Assembly: GCA_001766655.1 (NCBI GenBank)
Contig: MJCC01000010.1
Span: 119,013-183,012 of the forward strand
Direction: 5' to 3'
Length of the DNA stretch: 64,000 bases
Origin: Phytomonas francai
Lineage: Eukaryota; Euglenozoa; Kinetoplastea; Trypanosomatida; Trypanosomatidae
Below the pieces are notes generated by a model. It was not told the DNA's origin, ran no database searches, and saw nothing but the letters and a program-made list of their open reading frames with translations. The number at the start of each line of letters is the position of its first letter. Within the stretch, counting starts at the first letter, position 1. Position numbers and translations under genes: made by a program. Shown here piece after piece: positions 30,201 to 37,393 of this stretch.

Positions 30201-31146
30201 TTTGTTCTGGGCTGTTGTTGCCCTTATGTTAGCCTTTGGTATTATCACTACCCTGCTGCCGATTTTTACGGTGCCTCTCTTCTGCACTGTTAGTGTGGTA
30301 GTGTTTTTTGATCTTGTTGTTTTGGACTTCATTCATTATCGGCAACTAGAATCCATAGAGATATGGTTTTTTTATGGACTTTCTATTTGTGGAATTGTCG
30401 CATCCTTCTTCATTCTTCGTCGTGTGAAGCTCTTGCAGGCAGTAGGGGGAGATGAGTCCCTGGCGTTAGTGATGCATGAAGAGGGTCGCGCGCGCTTTTT
30501 GTCCATTATAGCCGTCATTAACTTGTTTCTTGTCATCTTGTTCAGGGCCCGGTTGAGTGGGCGGCCGCTGCTTCCTGGATGCATACCTCTAAAGCCATTT
30601 ATTGTCAATCAAGTCAGTGTTTTGTGCAATGGTGCGGTTCTGTTTACTGTTAGCATTTTGTACTTGCTGAACTTCTTATTCAACAACGGTGAGCCTAGTT
30701 TCTACGCGTTCTGCTCATTGTTGTTGATGCTCTTTTTAGATGACAGAAACACTATCGACGAAATTCAAAGGGACCGCTTCTCGTACTTTCTGATGATCAG
30801 TTCTACCCTCACGATTCTGTGGCTGTCTTTTCTTTCTGAAAGCTGGCAGGCTGAGAAGAGCTTTACTGGTCCCGTTAAGGTACTAGCTAGTACTTTGGCG
30901 TTCTCATTACCGCTACTCCTATCACAGGTGAGTCTTTTACAGCGGTTGTGGTATGTTCGAAGCGCGCGCTATGCTCACTTTAAGGACTTCCGCTCAGGCT
31001 TCGGGTTAATATTTATTATGATTATGATAAATGCCTTAGCGCTCTTTTTGACACCCTACAAGAAGGTTCAGTGGATGTGCATCGTGACTATCTGTGGTGA
31101 AGCTATGCTTGTGATCAGAAACCGGCTTCTTCATTTAAAAATGTAA
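27223..31146 (+). CDS. Giant polytopic membrane protein, unknown family
   Basis: 1307 residues from the ATG at 27223 (the frame opens at a GTG at 27148, upstream of likely acceptor AGs). Residues 1-225 are Pro-, His- and Gln-rich and probably disordered and cytosolic. From about 227 to the end there are roughly 25-30 hydrophobic segments separated by short loops, for example LLFGASFFGMVPLLSYFSI, FVVLLLALYILLYAII, LVVFTSGVGILMACRLY and PLLLSQVSLL. One longer hydrophilic loop (about 408-445, Asn- and Asp-rich) interrupts them. I recognise no catalytic or transporter signature. It could be a scaffold or lipid-related membrane protein. The coding status is firm. Confidence 0.85.
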   Translation: MSDRGDGRNEQPLYLNFPPRPTPHNPRYQFTTCPPNLEPSQEQMHNPNARAHYAPHNDPEYAHYPHLYSPAGAVVSSPLAEEFLPDPHPNAASLTLDRDDGYRQRAVPQYEHQITPPPHPLWSGVGLTREEGIGAAAHIAPASSAAPQQRHPHMEEPPGCGSQDPAHHSGGITMGHDRGQTSVSDNRFPPPPTGTFFKRHTSKYVSKQQPPPRMSQQIEFVRGSPLYTKQLALLFGASFFGMVPLLSYFSIATLLCCVVFTYMLDYLGLTRSTIVALLATTLLFSTALFLSNLHTVSISIGPIFMILDVGALLALATAAAALHFRYLQENYPELICTLERMVMGLTPVLALPFLLSSIIALGGSRRASLWFLVVMCVESYYFYRPNNSSFTCVRWLVTDTHKVASCSTRDHMLEKSKNSGNADANENTSNDITDQTDRKSIQLNERTESIIFTFLLLTLPIAVYTTLQSNFFDSIIPNLFNCFGLFCSGVGYLCAFPTHTFWFLAPDTTTEQEDDYHRLAYDPYGLEVLIRVHRFKIVVIVCISVINWISYRLVRSRYRYLLDGIPYPFNFVVLLLALYILLYAIIQAKHLLDVDAAGEGNQVEHSSRKRIFTVLSVVVVTQLFCLLMDAPGIFYFLGALSVLGFHIFLLDRSAGGPIAYFIVFSSFLLLWWMYRTFSFIVLDLHVLGSSVIVSTPMVAVAVLFSYILGWIAFAFSFQKNSFLLTIFLALHATELSYVEEVLYSQKEEGSYPAGLVVFTSGVGILMACRLYENEVLSIAPAAFLASFYVAKGFMFLIQVTGSYYEADMEWSPFIANISAIEINVGWGVALLASYIVTIFEIEKRRCARVRKAKLFIYGYLVAAGLLSLLTIRNIQRAVYEFVTRSYVSTDELPHIALGTVLSTFCFLTLCFFSRHTAHYDFLRHLVSLMRFCGIFGILMLVVQPTRITGYHSLSSEYGLCYADRGRYAIVLGIFFLFFGFYVPLQRLPGMLRGLFWAVVALMLAFGIITTLLPIFTVPLFCTVSVVVFFDLVVLDFIHYRQLESIEIWFFYGLSICGIVASFFILRRVKLLQAVGGDESLALVMHEEGRARFLSIIAVINLFLVILFRARLSGRPLLPGCIPLKPFIVNQVSVLCNGAVLFTVSILYLLNFLFNNGEPSFYAFCSLLLMLFLDDRNTIDEIQRDRFSYFLMISSTLTILWLSFLSESWQAEKSFTGPVKVLASTLAFSLPLLLSQVSLLQRLWYVRSARYAHFKDFRSGFGLIFIMIMINALALFLTPYKKVQWMCIVTICGEAMLVIRNRLLHLKM

Positions 31147-31730
31147 TTAATCAAAAAAAAACTATGTGGGTGGTGTGTGCGAATGATATTCAAAATTTCA
31201 TTACTGCGCTATTTTGTTTCGAACCTGCTAGAGAGTTTTGTTACCGAGGGAATGGTTTCCTAGATGAACTACACTGTCGTTCTACTTGTAAGAGGAGAAA
31301 AGGGAAGACAGGAGCATGCATTATAGCTTTATGTTAACTCGAAGGCAAGAATTGCTCTAAAATATTTACGTTTGCCACCCATGGCTCTCCGATACTTGCT
31401 TTGTTATGACTTTTCATAGCAATGACGACAGACCCAACTGGCGACGATTTATTTTAATAAGTTTTGTACTATTCCAGCCCCCCCTTCTTTTAGCTAATAT
31501 ATTTGCCAAAGAACTGTGGCAAGGTGTTCCCTAATGCAAAAAAAGAGTGAAATAATTATTTTGCCACGATATCCTCTCTATTCTAGGGGAGATGTTGAAG
31601 GGAGAAACTGTAGGATTACTGTTCAATATATGCTATTCGGTTTGAAAGAGGACGTATTTCTCAAATAAGTGGTTATTTACCTAATTTTCTGTTGCCCCTC
31701 CATTTTCTACGAAGTTGTAAAGAACTCAGC
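31147..31730. other. Intergenic spacer
   Basis: AT-rich with a C-run near 31479-31485. No gene seen. Confidence 0.6.
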
Positions 31731-32834
31731 ATGGATGATTTCGTGCGTCGACGTGTAAAACAGCGCCGTCTTGAAGAGAAACGTGTTGACCCTGCAGTTG
31801 TGCAGAGTTTTTTAGGTCCTACTTTGGTAACCTCATTTTCAGCTATATGTTCATCAGAGGTAGAGACCAAAGACGGAGAAAGCACTGGATGCGTTTTCAG
31901 GGACTTTAGAAGAGATAGAGATGATGCTTATAGATATCCAGAAGTGTCCCAGATGGGCTCCGAATTAAGCAGGGCTTTGCACAAGGGGCACACGTCCTGC
32001 CAGGCTTCATCAGGCGTAATGGGAAATTCATTATATGGATGTATGAATCATGCGCCATGCAAGCTGCCAGTTCTATTGAGAGATACAGTACTTTGTTCAC
32101 ATGATTGCTCTGGCTCCAATGCACCTTTTAGTGCACTCGTACTGGACATTGAAACCACTGGATTATCTCCGAACATTGACCAAATTATCGAACTAGGTTG
32201 CGTCGAGCTGCGGTGGAATGGGTGTAGTGTGTGTATAAAAGACAGCATCTCTGAAAGCAGTTTAACCGGTCATTGGGTACGTGGTAGTCGTACGTTTCAT
32301 TGTCTTGTGCGCCCTACAATAAGCGTGACTCGCTCCGCTGCCGCTGTCCATAGTCTCTCAGATGAGTCCCTGAGAACAGCATCTTGCTGGAGAGAGGTCT
32401 CGAAGGAATTCAAGATGTTCTGTGATTCCCTTCAGACACTCAGCGCCGGCGTACCGAATGTGTCAGCAGCACATGAAAAGGCAGATCATGACGCGACCCA
32501 AGATACCTTCATTCTGCCACCCCTAATTGCCCACAATGCGCAGTTTGACGGTGCCTTCGTCGAGAATTCCTTGAAGCGGCTTGGGTACAGGGTGCTATGG
32601 CACCCACTCTACGCGATCACTTGCACCGAGAGGTTGGCACGGCAGCTCTATCCGCAACACGCAGCGAATTTGGATCGGGTGAGCGCGTATCTTGGGGTTT
32701 CAGGAGTAGCTGAGCGAATGCAGGCTCCACATTCCGCGTACAGGGACGCTATTCAGTGCGCGAAGGTTTTTTTACGATTGGCGCAAAATATTAGCGCCAA
32801 TCGGTGCGAGAAACCAATGAAGAGTGAATATTAA
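31731..32834 (+). CDS. DnaQ-like DEDDh 3'-5' exonuclease
   Basis: 367 residues from the ATG at 31731 (the frame opens at a TTG at 31692). All exonuclease motifs are visible: Exo I LDIETTG (D139, E141), Exo II IAHNAQFD (near residue 270) and Exo III HSAYRDA (H334, D339). VHSLSDESL before Exo II also fits the epsilon/PolC-type group. The N-terminal 130 residues are unlike known domains. Reaction: removal of nucleotides from 3' ends of DNA or RNA with two metal ions. The substrate cannot be told. A 10-bp perfect inverted repeat lies in the last exon portion (32775-32784 with 32794-32803). Confidence 0.88.
   Translation: MDDFVRRRVKQRRLEEKRVDPAVVQSFLGPTLVTSFSAICSSEVETKDGESTGCVFRDFRRDRDDAYRYPEVSQMGSELSRALHKGHTSCQASSGVMGNSLYGCMNHAPCKLPVLLRDTVLCSHDCSGSNAPFSALVLDIETTGLSPNIDQIIELGCVELRWNGCSVCIKDSISESSLTGHWVRGSRTFHCLVRPTISVTRSAAAVHSLSDESLRTASCWREVSKEFKMFCDSLQTLSAGVPNVSAAHEKADHDATQDTFILPPLIAHNAQFDGAFVENSLKRLGYRVLWHPLYAITCTERLARQLYPQHAANLDRVSAYLGVSGVAERMQAPHSAYRDAIQCAKVFLRLAQNISANRCEKPMKSEY
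32775..32803 (+). repeat. 10-bp inverted repeat near the exonuclease 3' end
   Basis: Arms at 32775-32784 and 32794-32803 are exact reverse complements around a nine-base AT-rich loop, 30 bases before the stop codon. It could fold in the mRNA. Confidence 0.9.
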
Positions 32835-33324
32835 TGAGAAACATGACTTTGAATCTATAGATCAATTTCACTGAACTAGTATGTATTTCCTCTTCTCAAG
32901 TGCAGTTGTGTGGAGGGTTTCAACAGAGATTACTTAGTGCTATTTTTGTATGCTCTGGTATCCATTCTGAAACTTATTAATCCCCTTGTTCGAATAGTTG
33001 TCGTCTTTGTATAATTTCATTAGATTTCCTTGATGAATTTCTGTTTCCAATATTTATATTTTTCTATATTACTTTCCTTATGGTGATTTGACCATTTTTA
33101 AAGATATTTTTCCTTATCTGGAAAAGAGGTCTCACGGGGAAAATCATTACAGCAAGAACCGAAGTAATAATAATAACAAAAACATTAATAGTAATAATAG
33201 TACGCTCTAGCTATTTTATATATCGAAATAAGATACCAAGCAGGCACGAGACCACAACTAATTCAAGATTAAAGATCACTGAAGACACTTGGGACGGCTA
33301 TTGTGTTAGAATTTTGTACTTTAT
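32835..33324. other. Intergenic spacer
   Basis: AT-rich, with an ATA/ATAATA-rich stretch at about 33160-33205. No gene seen. Confidence 0.6.
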
Positions 33325-36300
33325 ATGATCAGGAAAAGGCGTATTACTGCTTCCTCCGTGAGCACTGCATTTTTGTGCAGTGGCACAGGGGCTAGTCGCC
33401 ATGTTGTTTCCTACATTGACGGGGCTGATCACCATCCACAAGCGCTATCGGTTTCCACCAATAATTCACTTTGCCCTTTCCCATCACGAATTCTGGTTCA
33501 TTCTTTCGGTGGCCTATTTGAAGTCGAGGCTCAATTAGACTTGGGCAGGGAGCGCATCTTATTTTCTGCAGTGAGTGAGTATGGTGTCTTGGCTTGTCGT
33601 GTAAGATCGTTACCACCAGAAAAGTTGTTTGCCATCGACTTTGAAAATGTTGAATATTCCGTTGAGAAAGTTATATTTTTTTCAGGTCGCCAACGGCTCG
33701 CAGAGGTTACCCTGAAGAACGAGTCTGGCATCCATGCGTCTCCCAATGCGACAGTAGGCTCATATGAGGGCCGCTATCCTATGCAGTGCTTATACGCAGC
33801 CGACCTTCGTGTTCACGTGGCGGTATTTGTGATGGGGCCTGATACTGTGTGCGCTTGCACGCCACAGGCATGTAAGGAGCAGCGGATGCAGTTCGATGAT
33901 CATACCATCGCATGTATGGGGGTTGGGCGGGAGGGTGAGGCGGAGGTAACTATTATCTTGGATGACCACACTGTTGCGTTGTGTGGGGTGCGCGCGTGGG
34001 TTCCCACCGCTTCGGAGCCCACCGCTGCAGTTGCAGGTGACCTACCTCGTCCGCCAGCCCAGTTTTTCATTCTCAAGACGGGTATCCTACCAGAATTGCT
34101 TGGCACACCTCGGCCAGCCCCGATTCGTGTGTTTTGGTCTGGAAGGCTGAGCATGTGGGTTGTCTATGAGGATGGTAGTATCTGTGTGTTTTCTTGCCAA
34201 GATACTGATATCGAAGACTCTTCCGAGAGGAATGGGATCCAGAAAGACGTGGGCGCTTCAGAGGATATCAAGTTCACACTGACGTACTCTGGTAGGCTTT
34301 CATGTATGGATGATGTATCGGGATCAATAGAGGATCTTTTTTTGTTTACTGAAAGTCGAGTTCTTTCTTTGTGTTATTGCTATGCTCGTCAGGATAAATC
34401 CATGATGCACTACGGTTCTTTCCAATTACACTGTCATAGAGAGGCAGGTGGGGCTGGGAAGACGGATCTCATAAAGAAATCCCACGTCATACCCTTTGGA
34501 GAGACAGTGTATGGGCTGCACGTAGAGGGTGGCCGATACCATGTTCTTACGCAGACCCGTAAGGGGGATAGCCCGTTGTACATTACTACACTCCCTTTCG
34601 CCGAGTGTGACCGTGCTGGGGCGGCTCCACTTTATCAGCAAATCGCACATGCACCGGAAGACGATTTGGGGGAACACTGCCGCACCTGCGAGGCCCGTAT
34701 CGCTGCAATATGTCAAGCCGACGTTAACACTTTTCAGAATAGTGAAACCACTACATCCATGTTGGCACAACTAACAGAGCTGCAGCACAGTGTATACGTA
34801 CTGTTACGTCGTGAGCAGCTCAGTACAGACCAGAAGATTAGTTCGAATCATAGTTATCCGCAGCGCATCCTTTGTCAGCTTTCTCATGCATTTATGGAAG
34901 TATCGGTCAACCTTTTTCTCAGTCGTCTCGACGTTTTGCACGGCATTGACCGGCCTCTGCATGAGTGTCTTGGATTATATTCTGCACGTGCTGTTGCGAC
35001 GGACGCGCAACAGGCCCTTATGGAGATCGTGAATGCTGCTTTTCCTTCACTGTCCACCAGCGAGTCTCCCCAAATAGAATTGTGGCTATCCAGAGTGTCA
35101 TTGTGCATGGATGTAATTTTAGAGCACTTAGGTTACTCTTCCAAAACATCTCTGATGGTAATTCTTCGTGAGGCCACAGAAATGTCACCGATGCTCGCAT
35201 TATTGGTTTTATACTATTCTTACAAAAGTGACTTATATGACGAGGATAACGACTTGCGCGATGTCTCCACTGCTGCCCCAGAACATCAACGCCACGCAAA
35301 TGCGCTAAGGGAAGAGTTCTTAATCACCCGCTGCAACCTTCCAGCATCACTCAATACCTGGGCCTTCGCTTGCTATGCGGTTGATCACGGTATAAACCCC
35401 CTAGAAAAATCACATTCTGGGGTACCGTTGTACATGCTGGGCCCCCGTGTACCCCACCTCAATAGCTCGCCAATTCTTACGTTGCTACCTGCCTTAGTGA
35501 ATGGCCTTTTGAATGTGGCAGCATTGGATGCAGCTTATCAGCAGACCGCAGCCATCTTAGGGCTTTTCAGCTGTACAAGCCTCTCTCCCATCCTTTCTCT
35601 GAAGCTATCATTTGGGGCCTTAAAAATTCATGCGTATCGCATCTTAGAAGCGATATATCGTGCGAACCAGCATACCGTGAGCGAGGAAGTTTCCATTCGG
35701 GCTCTTGCCTTAGCGGCGTTGCAGCTGGCGGATGTAACCCCACTGCGTGGTTTAATTCGTGTTGGCAGCGTGCAGGAGCGGGTAGTGGAGAGGGTGCTAT
35801 GCTCGTGCCGCGATGTTACCCGAAGGAACTGGGTGCGATTGTGCTTTTATATTCTCATGCGGCGCTATGCGGATACCCTTCAGGTGTGCCGTGACTTTAC
35901 AAGTCAGGACACTGTGGCCGACCAGCCCACTCAGGTGATTTTATCTTACATCCGAAGTCTCATGCCCGCAGGAAATGAGCATTACATGTCGGAGTACTTG
36001 CAGCACTCGTTCTCTGTGCCTTCTCTGCATTTTCTATCTAATGAAGAAGAGGAGGAGCAGGGGCTCAGACGAGTGAATGGGACAGCAGTAAACAAAGGGA
36101 ACAAGGCGATGTGTATGAGTATGGTGCCCACATCTCTGGAGAATCAACCGGACGAGCTGGATGCCCAGGTGCGTTGTGCCATGGTGCGTTGCACTTCACA
36201 TTCGAACCGTCGGATGCCAAGATTTCCTGGTCCTCATACTTCTTCGCGTTCTAACATTACCGTTGGGACGACTCTTCGTCCTTCCAGGATCCTATCTTCT

Positions 36301-36642
36301 CTGGATCAAAATGGTAATAACCTGTTTACAGCTCCTAACAACAATAACCAGCTTGAGATCGACAAAGAAGACGAGGAGGAGACCATTTCAAAGGATAATA
36401 AGTGTTCTGTTTCTTACTCTGCTATTCAGTCTCAACAATCAAAAGATTGTCCAATGAGTAGTGAACATAATGTACAGAAACAGAAACAAAATAAACATAA
36501 TAATGAATCTGCCTCGGAAATGCTCAAGACAAGTCTTGGTGGATTCGGTGATGTGGTACTTTGTGAGGCACGGCTCCAGCGCAGCGGCAAAATGTGCAGC
36601 AGAGTTCGGCCATGCCCATATCATGATCGGAAGGGTTGTTAG
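33325..36642 (+). CDS. Large protein with possible beta-propeller, helical solenoid and C-terminal Cys/His motif; unknown
   Basis: 1105 residues. The first 430 residues are rich in short strands and could form a beta-propeller. Residues about 440-900 are mostly helical (LTELQHSVYVLLRREQLS; IRALALAALQLADVTPLRG). A low-complexity acidic and Asn-rich part follows. The last 30 residues hold a compact Cys/His cluster (C-x11-C-x5-C-x2-H-x4-C), probably zinc-binding, resembling short treble-clef motifs. The propeller-plus-solenoid plan occurs in scaffold nucleoporins, coat proteins and APC1, but I see no diagnostic match to any of these. Coding status is firm from length and composition. Confidence 0.8.
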   Translation: MIRKRRITASSVSTAFLCSGTGASRHVVSYIDGADHHPQALSVSTNNSLCPFPSRILVHSFGGLFEVEAQLDLGRERILFSAVSEYGVLACRVRSLPPEKLFAIDFENVEYSVEKVIFFSGRQRLAEVTLKNESGIHASPNATVGSYEGRYPMQCLYAADLRVHVAVFVMGPDTVCACTPQACKEQRMQFDDHTIACMGVGREGEAEVTIILDDHTVALCGVRAWVPTASEPTAAVAGDLPRPPAQFFILKTGILPELLGTPRPAPIRVFWSGRLSMWVVYEDGSICVFSCQDTDIEDSSERNGIQKDVGASEDIKFTLTYSGRLSCMDDVSGSIEDLFLFTESRVLSLCYCYARQDKSMMHYGSFQLHCHREAGGAGKTDLIKKSHVIPFGETVYGLHVEGGRYHVLTQTRKGDSPLYITTLPFAECDRAGAAPLYQQIAHAPEDDLGEHCRTCEARIAAICQADVNTFQNSETTTSMLAQLTELQHSVYVLLRREQLSTDQKISSNHSYPQRILCQLSHAFMEVSVNLFLSRLDVLHGIDRPLHECLGLYSARAVATDAQQALMEIVNAAFPSLSTSESPQIELWLSRVSLCMDVILEHLGYSSKTSLMVILREATEMSPMLALLVLYYSYKSDLYDEDNDLRDVSTAAPEHQRHANALREEFLITRCNLPASLNTWAFACYAVDHGINPLEKSHSGVPLYMLGPRVPHLNSSPILTLLPALVNGLLNVAALDAAYQQTAAILGLFSCTSLSPILSLKLSFGALKIHAYRILEAIYRANQHTVSEEVSIRALALAALQLADVTPLRGLIRVGSVQERVVERVLCSCRDVTRRNWVRLCFYILMRRYADTLQVCRDFTSQDTVADQPTQVILSYIRSLMPAGNEHYMSEYLQHSFSVPSLHFLSNEEEEEQGLRRVNGTAVNKGNKAMCMSMVPTSLENQPDELDAQVRCAMVRCTSHSNRRMPRFPGPHTSSRSNITVGTTLRPSRILSSLDQNGNNLFTAPNNNNQLEIDKEDEEETISKDNKCSVSYSAIQSQQSKDCPMSSEHNVQKQKQNKHNNESASEMLKTSLGGFGDVVLCEARLQRSGKMCSRVRPCPYHDRKGC

Positions 36643-37393
36643 CGTGTATAGCAAATATGATAAGATTCGTATTCCTACAATTAACTAATCATGCAAGTTT
36701 TCCGATTAGTGCGATAGTTCTTTTTCACGGCTGATCACTATAAATCATGTGAAGGGAAGTTTCCTTTAATGCATCATTTTTTCTTCTCTCATCCCTTTTT
36801 AACTGTATTAGCGAAAATTTTGATCTATGGTGAGCATTTTCGGGAATTAAAACCTATTTTGTGTGATTTGCATGAAGCCAACGTAAAGAATAAATGCTAT
36901 AATGATAAATAATGTTCTCCACTGCTTAACAGTATTATCACGACACGTGTTTCCGCCCGAGACATTCCATCGTATGTATATGTATACATATATATATATA
37001 TACCTTGTGCTGATGTAGATCTTGAGAGTTGAATAAGTTTTACATTTCCCATTTTAGAATTTTTGTTATTCATGATTCTATCGATCTAATACCTATCCGG
37101 TTGATGCTGACTTTTCTAGAATCACAAGCAAGTATAAAAAAGTAATAGTAATTGCTTCTTACCCTAAGGACTGTAAACAAATTGCTAAAAGTATCCTTTA
37201 AACCTTTTATATGCACACAGCTATCGTTTCGACTTTCTTTTTCTATTTTTTACCCTTACACATTGAAGCAATTTCGAAGCTGTGTAGCATCTTAATTAGT
37301 GTTTGCAGGCAGTTTTTACTCAAAAAAACAAAAGACGAAGAGTTTAGTATAATAATAGTGAAATAAACGAGGTGGAGTAATCCGGTGTAGATA
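36643..37393. other. Intergenic spacer with TA tract
   Basis: AT-rich; alternating TA/CA sequence at about 36974-37003. No gene seen. Confidence 0.6.
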
